This document shows, piece by piece, positions 1 to 6,892 of a stretch of 14,504 bases of DNA. The stretch is from IH12 sp041987265 (GTDB taxonomy: Bacteria > Pseudomonadota > Alphaproteobacteria > Caulobacterales > Hyphomonadaceae): assembly GCA_041987265.1 (NCBI GenBank), contig JBHIWT010000078.1:1-14504 (forward strand). Direction: 5' to 3'. A program made the translations under genes and the position numbers. Under the pieces are notes generated by a model. That model saw nothing but the letters and a program-made list of their open reading frames with translations. It searched no databases and was not told the origin of the DNA. Every line of letters starts with the position of its first letter. Within the stretch, counting starts at the first letter, position 1.

Positions 1-341
1 TCATCCCCGCGCCACGCCCACCTCAACGCCCCCGTCGCCGCATCCAGCGCCACAACCGAGCGCACATCCCCCGCTGTCGCGTACAGCACGCCATCCACCA
101 TCAGCGGCGTCGATACATTGCGCGCCTCCGGCGCCGGCCCGAAATCCGCACTCGACCACCGCCAGACAATCTCCAGCTGATCGGCGTTTTCAGCATTGAT
201 CTGCGCATGCGGCGCATACCCCGCCCCACGCTCATCCCCGCGCCACACCGTCCACTGGCCAGCCGCCAGCACATCCCGCGCGCCAGCGCTGGCGCACCCT
301 GCAACAACCAGCGCGGCGACAAGTCCGGTCAGGCGTTTCAT
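1..341 (-). CDS. PQQ-dependent quinoprotein dehydrogenase-like lipoprotein (5' part, cut by window edge)
   Basis: The frame is open from an ATG at 341 down to base 1, so only the first 113 codons are present. The start has a strong Shine-Dalgarno sequence (GGGAGGAA, 8 nt upstream). Residues 1-16 form a short signal peptide ending in a lipobox (VVAGC, Cys16), so an outer-membrane or periplasmic lipoprotein is expected. The mature part has the hallmarks of the first blade of a PQQ beta-propeller: a WRGDERGAGYAP segment, an INAENADQLEIVWRW segment, STPLMVDGVLYAT, then VVALDAATGALRW. This family oxidises sugars or alcohols using pyrroloquinoline quinone. The PQQ and metal ligands lie beyond the window, so substrate cannot be judged and a BamB-like non-enzymatic propeller is possible. 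It is divergent from ytoQ. Confidence 0.82.
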   Translation of the reverse strand, partial: MKRLTGLVAALVVAGCASAGARDVLAAGQWTVWRGDERGAGYAPHAQINAENADQLEIVWRWSSADFGPAPEARNVSTPLMVDGVLYATAGDVRSVVALDAATGALRWAWRGD

Positions 342-409
342 CCGAGGCGTTCCTCCCGCTCCGCCCGCACCCCACCGGATTCACCTCCCCCTGTCCATGG
401 CGCGCGCAC

Positions 410-437
410 TTCAAAACTTCGCCATGCCCGCTATACC
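410..437 (+). promoter_or_regulatory. Candidate promoter for ytoQ
   Basis: TTCAAA (410-415) and TATACC (432-437) are separated by 16 nt, each 4/6 to the sigma-70-type consensus, about 30 nt before the ytoQ ATG. It lies in the 126-nt divergent spacer between the quinoprotein gene and ytoQ. Visual match only. Confidence 0.35.
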
Positions 438-467
438 CACGCCACACGCAACAGAAGGCGCGCGCAC

Positions 468-923
468 ATGGCCAACTGGCTCGTCTACCTCTCCGGAGAA
501 ATCCACACCGACTGGCGCGACCAGGTCGAAGAGGGCTGCAGGGCCGCCGGTCTGGACGTCGCCTTCCTCGCTCCCGTCACTGATCACGCAGCATCCGATG
601 ATTGCGGCGCCAACATACTCGGCCCCGAAGACCAGCAATTCTGGCACGATCGCAAAGGCGCCGGCGTCAACGCCATTCGCACCCGCACGCTGATCGAGCG
701 CGCCGACATCGTCATCGTTCGCTTCGGCGAGAAGTACAAACAGTGGAACGCAGCCTTCGACGCCGGCTACGCCGCAGCGCTCAACAAGCCGACCGTCATC
801 ATGCACCCGCCAGAGTTCAACCACGCCCTCAAGGAAGTCGATCAATCCGCCGCCGCCGTGTGCGAAACCCCGCAACAGGCCGTGCGAATCCTCAAATACG
901 TCATTGACGGAAAACTCAGCTGA
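468..923 (+). CDS. ytoQ: YtoQ family protein (nucleoside 2-deoxyribosyltransferase-like fold)
   Basis: This is a 151-aa soluble protein, full length for the YtoQ family. It begins with WLVYLSGEIHTDWRDQ and continues with the family blocks TDHAASDDCGANILG (residues 38-52), RTRTLIERADIVIVRFGEKYK (71-91) and QWNAAFDAGYAAALNKP (92-108). The fold is related to nucleoside 2-deoxyribosyltransferases (a Rossmann-like domain whose GE and D residues would line the active site), but no reaction has been assigned to the family that I can rely on. The frame is open further upstream. The ATG at 468 is chosen because the family similarity starts there and AGAAGG lies about 10 nt before it. The stop overlaps the 3' end of the convergent membrane-protein gene by 8 nt. 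Confidence 0.9.
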   Translation: MANWLVYLSGEIHTDWRDQVEEGCRAAGLDVAFLAPVTDHAASDDCGANILGPEDQQFWHDRKGAGVNAIRTRTLIERADIVIVRFGEKYKQWNAAFDAGYAAALNKPTVIMHPPEFNHALKEVDQSAAAVCETPQQAVRILKYVIDGKLS

Positions 924-1650
924 GCGTTGCCGGACCGCCGCGCCACACCATCACGACCCCAACGGCAATAAACCAGGCCAACCCCGCAAACGCGCCGACC
1001 TCGATTGCATAGCCGGCCCATCCGCCCTCAAGCATCGAGTAGATGAACACGCTGGCGACAGCCGATCCGGCAGCGCTCACGAACCCGACGCCGCAAACCC
1101 ATTTCGGCAACGCGCCCGTTCGCCACCCGGCCAGACCGAAACCGATCATCGCGATCGCCCAGGTGACCAGCTCGGCGTCGAACAGCATCCGCGACGCCGC
1201 ATACGCCAGCCAAAACAATTGCGGATCTCCCGACGTATTGTCGAAACTGTGAAACGCCAGCATCTCCAGGCCATTGGCAATCAGCAGATTTGCAACGTGC
1301 AATACGCCGCCGAACAGCCCGACAACCTCCCATCCACCGCCCTGCGCTCCGCGCCCGCCGAACATGACGAACAGACCGGAGTAGAAGATCGCCATGCACA
1401 CGATCGCGACGTAGCGCATGCCGTGCACGATCGCCCACGTCGCGTGTTCGGCCGCCAGATAGCTCGCCGTATCCGCCGCATTCATGCCCGCCGCCGGCGG
1501 CGTCTTCAGCACAATGTTCGCGACAACATGGATCGCCATCGCAGCCAGCATCAGCGCGCCGCCAATGCGCACAATCCCGTATGGCGCCAAATTCGTGTCT
1601 GCTGCTGCGTTCGTCACTTCCACGCCCCCCGAACCACGCACAAACGCCAC
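916..1650 (-). CDS. Multi-pass integral membrane protein, unknown function
   Basis: This is a hydrophobic 244-aa protein with about six likely transmembrane helices, roughly at residues 27-48, 73-97, 106-126, 144-168, 180-200 and 214-238 (judged by eye). Between helices 1 and 2 is a soluble loop (KTPPAAGMNAADTASYLAAEH). No catalytic motif or transporter signature was recognised. It may belong to one of the DUF families of small bacterial membrane proteins. The annotated start is a GTG at 1650. An internal GTG at 1617 (MTNAAADTNLAPYG) is preceded by GGGGGG and may be the true start, which would remove 11 residues. Its end overlaps convergent ytoQ by 8 nt and its start faces the GFA gene. Confidence 0.75.
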   Translation of the reverse strand: MAFVRGSGGVEVTNAAADTNLAPYGIVRIGGALMLAAMAIHVVANIVLKTPPAAGMNAADTASYLAAEHATWAIVHGMRYVAIVCMAIFYSGLFVMFGGRGAQGGGWEVVGLFGGVLHVANLLIANGLEMLAFHSFDNTSGDPQLFWLAYAASRMLFDAELVTWAIAMIGFGLAGWRTGALPKWVCGVGFVSAAGSAVASVFIYSMLEGGWAGYAIEVGAFAGLAWFIAVGVVMVWRGGPATLS

Positions 1651-1709
1651 TCAATCACCCAATCCGATCTGGCGCAAACGCCGACATCGTCTAAGGTCGC
1701 GCCATCATC

Positions 1710-1715
1710 AGGAGG
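1710..1715 (+). promoter_or_regulatory. Consensus Shine-Dalgarno of the GFA gene
   Basis: A perfect AGGAGG lies 8 nt before the ATG at 1724. It fixes that start against the longer open frames overlapping on the same strand. Confidence 0.8.
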
Positions 1716-1723
1716 AGTGATCC

Positions 1724-2179
1724 ATGCAGGGCGGATGCACATGCGGAGCCGTACGTTACAGGCTCAAGGCCGGTCCCATGTTCACGCATTGCTGTCACTG
1801 CACATGGTGCCAGCGTGAAACCGGCGCAGCCTTCGCCGTCAACGCATTGATCGAAACCTCGAACATCGAGGTTCTCGTCGGCGGACCTGAAGGCGTCGCC
1901 ACACCGTCCGCGTCCGGAAAGGGCCAGACCATCGTGCGCTGCCCGTCATGCCGCACCGCCGTGTGGAGCCATTATCACGGCGCAGGGCCCGCCATCGCCT
2001 TCCTGCGCGCCGGCACGATCGATCATCCCCACGACGTCAATCCCGACATCCACATCTTCGCCAGCACCAAGCGCCCGTGGGTCGAACTCAATGACGGCAA
2101 ACCCGTCTGCGAGGCATACTACGACGCCGAAAAGGAATGGCCAGCGGAAAGCCTCGCCCGCCGCGCTGCGCTCGGCTGA
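1724..2179 (+). CDS. GFA family zinc protein (glutathione-dependent formaldehyde-activating enzyme/CENP-V domain)
   Basis: This 151-aa protein has the complete GFA/CENP-V zinc-binding pattern. GGCTCGAVRY supplies Cys5 and Cys7, HCCHCTWCQRETG supplies Cys23/24, Cys26 and Cys29, and RCPSCRTAVW supplies Cys73 and Cys76. Further family features are AFLRAGTID (residues 92-100) and the HIFASTKRPWVEL block (110-122). The founding member Gfa was proposed to help condense formaldehyde with glutathione, but most paralogues, including short ones like this, have no demonstrated substrate. The family call is firm and the reaction is not. A consensus Shine-Dalgarno precedes the ATG. The gene ends 7 nt before the convergent oxygenase gene. 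Confidence 0.9.
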   Translation: MQGGCTCGAVRYRLKAGPMFTHCCHCTWCQRETGAAFAVNALIETSNIEVLVGGPEGVATPSASGKGQTIVRCPSCRTAVWSHYHGAGPAIAFLRAGTIDHPHDVNPDIHIFASTKRPWVELNDGKPVCEAYYDAEKEWPAESLARRAALG

Positions 2180-2186
2180 CGGCGCT

Positions 2187-2831
2187 TCACACCGGCGCTT
2201 CGTCCACCGTCAGGTTCATGCTGAACGATCTGCGTTCGCCCGTCGTCCGGAACGGATAGACGCAATGAAACATGTAGGACGGGAAGACATAGAAGTCGCC
2301 CACGCGCGGCCGCACCATGAAGTTCGACACCGAATAGTGCGTGTCCGTCCCGTAGGCGAATTGCAGATGCCCGTGCGAAGGATGGAACGGCTTTTCTTCC
2401 GCCGCCCATTCCGCCTCGATCCCATCCGGCAATGCGAGATAGCCGACGCACGACAGCGTGCAGCCCTTGTGAATGTGCAGCGGATTGTAGTCGTGTTCGA
2501 ACTGGCGCACGAACCAACCCGATATGATGTTCAGCGCATAACGCTTCGTCGTGTGATCATAATCGCCGAACGAGCCGCGCCGGCAGCCGCGGATGTGATA
2601 CTCCGTCAGCATGTTGCCCAGCCCGCGCCCGGCGATCTCGACCAGATCCTTGTTGAACGACAATTCCTGCCGCACCTTCCCGACCAGCCGCCGCGAATGA
2701 TCCGCCAGCGATTCCGTCATCGCCGCGTTGAACTGCGCCACCAGTTCGTCGCTCATCCGAAAATAGCCCACCAACGGTCCGAACGGGGTCCAGAACTCCT
2801 TCTCTCCCGTCGGCTGGAACAACGCGCTCAC
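2187..2831 (-). CDS. Putative 2-oxoglutarate/Fe(II)-dependent oxygenase
   Basis: This 214-aa protein resembles the putative 2OG-Fe(II) oxygenase family (PF13759/TIGR02466 type). The metal-site region is NPLHIHKGCTLSCVGYLALP (residues 116-135), with His119 and His121. The distal half of the double-stranded beta-helix carries GDFYVFPSYMFHCVYPF (179-194, His189) and the 2-oxoglutarate-binding arginine region ERRSFSMNL (199-207). These enzymes hydroxylate proteins or small molecules using O2 and 2-oxoglutarate; the substrate here is unknown. The N-terminal ~75 residues are likely the helical family extension. The start is a GTG at 2831 with GGAG about 7 nt upstream. It is divergent from the 329-aa membrane protein across an AT-rich spacer. 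Confidence 0.8.
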   Translation of the reverse strand: MSALFQPTGEKEFWTPFGPLVGYFRMSDELVAQFNAAMTESLADHSRRLVGKVRQELSFNKDLVEIAGRGLGNMLTEYHIRGCRRGSFGDYDHTTKRYALNIISGWFVRQFEHDYNPLHIHKGCTLSCVGYLALPDGIEAEWAAEEKPFHPSHGHLQFAYGTDTHYSVSNFMVRPRVGDFYVFPSYMFHCVYPFRTTGERRSFSMNLTVDEAPV

Positions 2832-2872
2832 GCCTGACTCCGCATTTATGTGAATATTCAGACAACTATATC

Positions 2873-2901
2873 ATTAATCGTGTTTTTCCGCCGGTCTGCA
2901 A
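2873..2901 (-). promoter_or_regulatory. Candidate promoter for the 2OG oxygenase in an AT-rich divergent spacer
   Basis: On the minus strand, TTGCAG (2901-2896) and ATTAAT (2878-2873) are 17 nt apart, about 40 nt upstream of the GTG. The matches are only 3/6 and 4/6. The surrounding spacer 2832-3018 is clearly more AT-rich than the genes on both sides. No other structure was found in it. Confidence 0.3.
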
Positions 2902-3018
2902 GGAGTTTTTTTCAGCAAGCCGCCCGTTTCGTGAGTGACCCCGCCGGCGCCTCAGCGAAAGAAAATGCAAACCCAATTGCGGTAAGCCTTTTTCAGAACG
3001 CGAACGTTGGGGGCCGCC

Positions 3019-4008
3019 ATGTCTTTCGGAAAACGCGGATCGGATAACCAGTCAGCGCACCCCGCCGCGCCGCCGCCGCCCAGCCGCCCGCAGATGGTCG
3101 CCGCGTCCGCCAGTTCAGCCTCCAACGGTCCCTTCATCGCCCTCGTCGCGGCCGTCGTCCTCCTCGCCGGCGGCGCAGCCTTCGCCGCCCCGGCCGCCAC
3201 GTCGTGGATCGAATCGGCGTTTTCCGGCCAGGCGAAAGTCCGCCCGATCGCGGAGATCGTCGCCGGCCTCGACCAGCGCGAAGCCCACGCAGCGCTCGCC
3301 GCCGAAGCCTTCCCCGACAAGTCGGGCCGCGCCTTCATGCAGACGCTCAACACCCACTACCCGACAGAACACGACGCGCTCGTCGCCGCCTTCACCGAAA
3401 CCGCCATGAACGGCGGCGATCGCAAGGACCTCATCCTCGACCTCAACAACTGGGGCGCCCGCTTCACGCTCGTGCGCCTCGGCGATTTCGGCCGCACCGG
3501 CGCGCGCGGCTTCGACGCATTCCTCGACATGGCCGACGACGCCGTCGACATCATGAACGACCTCGACGGCGGCGGCTGCAACCTGCGCAACCTCAAACGC
3601 TACGGCGAAAACCCCAACCTGCTCGTCGGCCTCGGCGATTACGGCACGCCGCTCTATCGCATGAACATGGACGCCAGCCGCACCCTGGTCGAACTCGCCG
3701 CCTACGGCGCAAACCAGCCGCGCCCGGACACCACACTGACCAGCCAGGATGAAGAAGCGCTGCAGCGCACGCTGATGGCGCTGGTCCGCGATCCGTGGGT
3801 TGTCGATCTCCAGATGCAGGTCATGCGCACCGGCGCCATCCCGAAGGACGACGACCTGCCCAACATCGACATCTGCAAGTTCGCCCGCAGCGCCATCAAG
3901 CGCGTCCGCTCACTGCCCGACGGCACAAAGGCGCGCGTCCTTGCAATGGGCTCAGAGCTCTACGGCCCGATGGTGTCCCAGCAGGCGCTCCAGCTCGGCC
4001 TGCGCTAA
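3019..4008 (+). CDS. Single-pass membrane-anchored protein, unknown function
   Basis: This 329-aa protein has an N-terminal cytoplasmic stretch of about 37 residues rich in Pro, Ala and Ser (APPPPSRPQ). One transmembrane helix follows at about residues 39-60 (FIALVAAVVLLAGGAAFAAP), and a soluble domain of about 270 residues that would face the periplasm. The soluble part is acidic and helix-rich (QTLNTHYPTEHDALVAAF, DAFLDMADDAVDIMNDLDG) with two cysteines, one in GGGCNLRNLKRYGENP and one in NIDICKFARSA. No known domain was recognised. ATG 3019 is preferred over an in-frame TTG 12 nt upstream because GGGGG sits 5 nt before it. The VOC gene follows 81 nt later without a visible terminator, so co-transcription is possible. 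Confidence 0.72.
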   Translation: MSFGKRGSDNQSAHPAAPPPPSRPQMVAASASSASNGPFIALVAAVVLLAGGAAFAAPAATSWIESAFSGQAKVRPIAEIVAGLDQREAHAALAAEAFPDKSGRAFMQTLNTHYPTEHDALVAAFTETAMNGGDRKDLILDLNNWGARFTLVRLGDFGRTGARGFDAFLDMADDAVDIMNDLDGGGCNLRNLKRYGENPNLLVGLGDYGTPLYRMNMDASRTLVELAAYGANQPRPDTTLTSQDEEALQRTLMALVRDPWVVDLQMQVMRTGAIPKDDDLPNIDICKFARSAIKRVRSLPDGTKARVLAMGSELYGPMVSQQALQLGLR

Positions 4009-4089
4009 ACCGCCAGAACCGCCCGGTCGACTCCCTCCGGTCAACGCCCTAGAAAAGCGTCAGACAGCAAGAACAGGGGGAATCGACAC

Positions 4090-4446
4090 ATGCCGCCCGC
4101 ACCCATCGTCTTCTTCGACATCGCCGCGCCCGGCCTGTCGCAGCAATCGGAGTTCTATTCGAAGGTTTTCGGCTGGGAGATCGCCCCGACCGGCGCCGTC
4201 CAGGTCCCGTTCATCGGCAATCCCAACGTCCACGGCACCCTGCGCGCCGACCCAGCCGAAAAGATGCTCTATCTCGGTGTCGATGATGTCACCGCCACGC
4301 TCGAAGCCGTCGTCGCCAATGGCGGCGAGATCGACCAGCCGCGTTTTGAAGTTCCCGGCGTCGTCGTCCTCGGCCTCTTCAAGGACCCCGGCGGCAACCG
4401 CATGGGCCTCGTCGAAATGGAAAACGGCGCCGCCAAGGTTCCGTGA
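4090..4446 (+). CDS. VOC-fold protein (glyoxalase/bleomycin-resistance/dioxygenase superfamily)
   Basis: This 118-aa single VOC module starts with the first beta-strand IVFFDIAAPG, followed by SQQSEFYSKVFGWEI (residues 17-31), a typical helix-strand unit of the fold. The second half has MLYLGVDDVTATLEAVVANGGEI (60-82) and ends with the family signature FKDPGGNRMGLVEM (98-111). The first metal-ligand position lacks the usual His, while the terminal Glu in LVEM is kept, so metal binding and catalysis are uncertain. Substrate cannot be assigned. AGGGGG lies about 11 nt before the ATG. A strong hairpin follows the gene. Confidence 0.87.
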   Translation: MPPAPIVFFDIAAPGLSQQSEFYSKVFGWEIAPTGAVQVPFIGNPNVHGTLRADPAEKMLYLGVDDVTATLEAVVANGGEIDQPRFEVPGVVVLGLFKDPGGNRMGLVEMENGAAKVP

Positions 4447-4496
4447 GGCGCGGTAACAAACGGCCGCGAAACGCCCACAGTCTCGAAACGAAGTCA

Positions 4497-4525
4497 CCCC
4501 CGGACCGCGAAAGGCGATCCGGGGG
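4497..4525. terminator. Bidirectional terminator-like hairpin between convergent genes
   Basis: A perfect 8-bp stem (CCCCCGGA with TCCGGGGG) encloses a 13-nt loop and lies between the ends of the VOC gene (4446) and the secreted-protein gene (4564). A T-rich stretch follows on the plus strand (GTTGTCGTTCTGTTG). No clean U-run is present on either side. Confidence 0.6.
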
Positions 4526-4563
4526 CAAACGTTGTCGTTCTGTTGTTCTGGTTCCCGTACGAA

Positions 4564-4938
4564 CTATTCCCAGATCGAGTTGATGAACGATTGGTGCGAG
4601 TCGACCGGGTTCGCGTAAGGAACGTACGGCTCATAGGTTGAGGTCGAGCTGGACCCGTAGTCGGTGGCGTACGGGTTGGTGTGATAGAGATCGCTCATGC
4701 CGATCTGCGGGTCGAGGTATCCGCTGTCGCTGGAATAGATGTTCCCGTAAATGTCGGCCTGAGAGTCATAGGCGTACGGATTTACGAAGTGCGAGTTTCC
4801 GTATTCGTCGAACATCTCCATGCCCCAGGGGCTGATGGAGCCTTCCGCCCAATAGCCGGAGTCCTGGGCCGAAGCCGCGCCGACGAGAGAGGTGAGGGCA
4901 ACGAGGGCGATGGCGGTCGTTTTTGCGAAGAGTTTCAC
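4564..4938 (-). CDS. Small secreted Tyr/Ser-rich protein, unknown function
   Basis: This is a 124-aa exported protein. The GTG at 4938 is chosen because AAAAGGAAC lies just upstream and a clean Sec signal peptide starts there (KLFAKTTAIALVALTSLVG, predicted cleavage after ASA at residue 24); the longer open frame upstream is Arg-rich antisense-type sequence. The mature ~100 residues are acidic, with no cysteine, and are unusually rich in Tyr, Ser, Asn and Asp. They contain a loosely repeated NPY/NP pattern: VNPYAYDS, TNPYATDY, ANPVDS. This suggests a low-complexity or surface protein rather than an enzyme, which is inference. A CRP-type palindrome lies 87 nt upstream of the start. Confidence 0.75.
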   Translation of the reverse strand: MKLFAKTTAIALVALTSLVGAASAQDSGYWAEGSISPWGMEMFDEYGNSHFVNPYAYDSQADIYGNIYSSDSGYLDPQIGMSDLYHTNPYATDYGSSSTSTYEPYVPYANPVDSHQSFINSIWE

Positions 4939-5024
4939 TGGTCTGTTCCTTTTGGCTGTCCGGGGGAAGCGGGTTTGCGTCCCGGGCTGATGAGCTTCTT
5001 TTGCCAGCCGCCGCCGAACGCCGA

Positions 5025-5040
5025 TGTGAGCCGGCTCACA
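5025..5040. promoter_or_regulatory. Perfect CRP/FNR-superfamily-type operator
   Basis: TGTGAGCCGGCTCACA is a perfect 16-bp palindrome matching the CRP half-site spacing TGTGA-N6-TCACA exactly. It is in the 166-nt spacer upstream of the secreted-protein gene on the minus strand, 87 nt from its GTG. The other neighbour only ends here, so that gene is the likely target. Which regulator binds is not visible in the window. Confidence 0.6.
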
Positions 5041-5104
5041 CAGACGAAATCCTTTCTGGAATCCTGCCCCGCCGGGCTTGTGGCGCGGGCGCAATGAGGC
5101 GCGC

Positions 5105-5725
5105 TCAGCGCTCCGTCGCGCCCTTCCCTTCGAGGATCTTCGGGCGGAACTTCACGATCCGCGCCGCGCGCGTCTCCGGCTTCTTCGCGCCATTGAGATT
5201 GATCACATAGCTCTTGCGCCGCCCCGGCGTCAGCGCATGAAACGCCTCCGCAAGCTCCGGATCGGCGTCCAGCGCCTCGACCAGTTCGTCCGGCAACTCG
5301 ATCGCGCCCTGCGACTTCGGCGCCTTGATCCCGGCCTGCGCATACGAAACCGCTTCGGCGAGATAGGCGTAGATCACCGCCTCCATCCCGCCTGGCTGAT
5401 CGTTGCGGGTGAACCGGATCATGCCGGGGTTCTGCGTGTTCGGCCCCTGCTTCTCCAGCACGCCGTCCGGATCCTTCAACAGCGCGGCGTTGAAGAAGCT
5501 CAGTCGATAATCGCCCCGGAAGGCGCCGATGATCGCGATGTTCCGCTCCGCGTGCATGTAACAGGGATGACCCCATTTCACGGTCTCCGTCAGACCGGCG
5601 CCACGACAGATTTCACGCAACCGCCGAAGACCTTCATCCCACTGCCGCGTCGAACAGTCCGGCGTCGCAAAACGCGCGCACCGCCCGCAGCCCTTGGTGA
5701 AGAAATCCTCGATCTCGGTGATCAT
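5105..5725 (-). CDS. YdeI/OmpD-associated (OmdA-like) family protein with DUF1801-type N-terminal domain
   Basis: This 206-aa cytosolic protein has two parts. Residues ~25-95 form a DUF1801-like domain (LTETVKWGHPCYMHAERN, then GDYRLSFFNAALLKDP). The C-terminal half has the YdeI/OmdA pattern, with IELPDELVEALDADPELAEAF (about 142-162) and LTPGRRKSYVINLNGAKKPETRAARIVK (about 165-192). The family has been linked to peptide or bacteriocin tolerance, but mechanism is unknown. A CGRCARFATPDC segment near the N terminus holds three cysteines. ATG 5725, with GGTGAGGG upstream, is preferred over an in-frame TTG at 5752 that overlaps the preceding gene. It lies 10 nt after the YWTD lipoprotein gene and is probably co-transcribed with it. 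Confidence 0.85.
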   Translation of the reverse strand: MITEIEDFFTKGCGRCARFATPDCSTRQWDEGLRRLREICRGAGLTETVKWGHPCYMHAERNIAIIGAFRGDYRLSFFNAALLKDPDGVLEKQGPNTQNPGMIRFTRNDQPGGMEAVIYAYLAEAVSYAQAGIKAPKSQGAIELPDELVEALDADPELAEAFHALTPGRRKSYVINLNGAKKPETRAARIVKFRPKILEGKGATER

Positions 5726-5735
5726 GGGCGCGCCC

Positions 5736-6725
5736 TCACCCCGCCCACGCAATCCCCGTCAGCAAGCCCTGCCCGCTCGCCAGCACGCGATTGCCCGAAC
5801 CGTCCATCCGCGCGATCCCGACATCGCCTTCCAGGTTGGTCCACGCCAGCCGATCGCGCTCGACATCCAGCGCCACCCCGATCGCCTCGCCCAGCCCGCG
5901 CAGCACGATTTCGCGGTCCAGCCTTGTCGCCGGATCATAATCCCGCTGCGGGTCCATCGGCGCGCGCGAGATCGTGTTGTCCCCGCGATCCGACCAATAC
6001 ATCGTCCGGGTCGTCAGGTCGAAGTCCAGATCGATCGGCTCCGGCAGCCGTGTGAACAGATAGCGCAGGTCCGTGCGCGTGTTCGCCCGTTCGCCCGCCG
6101 GCATCTCCATGTTGCAGCGCCGGATCGAGCCGCGCCCCGCATTGTCGCCGCCCTTCTGCGTCCAGTAGACGTGCCCGCGCGCCGGATCGAGCGCCATTCC
6201 GACACACCACAACGACTGGTCGCCTTTCTGCGACACCGGATTGCCGGTCGACACGATCATCTCGATGCCCGACCCGTCGAGATTGGCGCGCATCACCCCC
6301 ATGCCCTCGCGGTCCGACCAGTAGAGCTTGCCGGCGCCGTGATCGATCTTCAGCTGCTTGGGCGTATGCGTGCCCCCGGGCGCCACGATCGTCACCGGGT
6401 TCTTGCCGTCGATGTCGCAGCGATGCACCGAACCGTCGCGCTGGTCGGGACGTCCCATGTCGGTCCAGTAGATATGACCGTTCGCCATATCCAGCGCGAT
6501 GCCGTCATTCACGCCCATGCCGCGCTCGCCGCCTTCATCGACCAGCGCGACCGGCGCGCCGCCCTCCGCCAGCAAGGCGAACACCTTGTTCCGGCCAAGA
6601 TAGAAAAGCGGCGCCGTGATCCCCGCCGGCGCTTCGCCGCCGCCCGCCTGCCCTCGCGTCCCGGCGCACCCCGCCGCAAACAGCGCGCCTCCGGCCAGCA
6701 TCGCTCTTCGATCCCAATCCGCCAT
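5736..6725 (-). CDS. YWTD-repeat (LDL-receptor class B-like) beta-propeller lipoprotein
   Basis: This 329-aa exported protein is built from repeated beta-propeller blades, each marked by a YWTD-like motif: IYWTD (85-89), LYWSD (134-138), VYWTQ (186-190), MYWSD (242-246) and the degenerate LAWTN (293-297). Other blade elements are GIALDMANG, GMALDPARG and GVALDVERD. The N terminus, WDRRAMLAGGALFAAGC, combines a twin-arginine-like pair with a lipobox ending at Cys20, so a Tat-exported lipoprotein is possible. No catalytic residues are recognisable; a binding or scaffold role is inferred. ATG 6725 is preferred to an upstream in-frame start because the signal peptide begins there and GGACGG precedes it. 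It heads a likely two-gene operon with the YdeI-like gene. Confidence 0.85.
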   Translation of the reverse strand: MADWDRRAMLAGGALFAAGCAGTRGQAGGGEAPAGITAPLFYLGRNKVFALLAEGGAPVALVDEGGERGMGVNDGIALDMANGHIYWTDMGRPDQRDGSVHRCDIDGKNPVTIVAPGGTHTPKQLKIDHGAGKLYWSDREGMGVMRANLDGSGIEMIVSTGNPVSQKGDQSLWCVGMALDPARGHVYWTQKGGDNAGRGSIRRCNMEMPAGERANTRTDLRYLFTRLPEPIDLDFDLTTRTMYWSDRGDNTISRAPMDPQRDYDPATRLDREIVLRGLGEAIGVALDVERDRLAWTNLEGDVGIARMDGSGNRVLASGQGLLTGIAWAG

Positions 6726-6757
6726 GTTCCGTCCGCGTTCCCGTTTCCTCGACGCAG

Positions 6758-6785
6758 ACTCTAGCATCGCCCGGCGGCCTGTCGA
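6758..6785 (-). promoter_or_regulatory. Candidate promoter for the YWTD lipoprotein operon
   Basis: On the minus strand, TCGACA (6785-6780) and TAGAGT (6763-6758) are 16 nt apart, 5/6 and 4/6 to consensus, and about 30 nt upstream of the ATG. It lies in the 167-nt divergent spacer with the ClC gene. Confidence 0.4.
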
Positions 6786-6892
6786 CCAGCGCTTCGCGTC
6801 CTACCCTACCGGAAATTCACTCGCGCCACCCGAGACGGCGCTTGACCCTTCCGCCCGGCGCGCCAGAACAGAATGGCTGAACAGGTAGAGTA

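Noticed and set aside
904..1818. A 304-codon open frame on the plus strand
   Set aside because: It is Arg/His/Pro/Gln-rich and runs antisense to a well-formed membrane-protein gene; high GC keeps antisense frames open.
2091..2837. A 248-codon plus-strand frame overlapping the GFA gene
   Set aside because: It is antisense to the 2OG oxygenase and Arg/His-rich; the oxygenase motifs on the other strand are convincing.
5694..6764. A 356-codon plus-strand frame
   Set aside because: It is antisense to the YWTD lipoprotein and rich in Arg/His/Pro without any domain-like segment.
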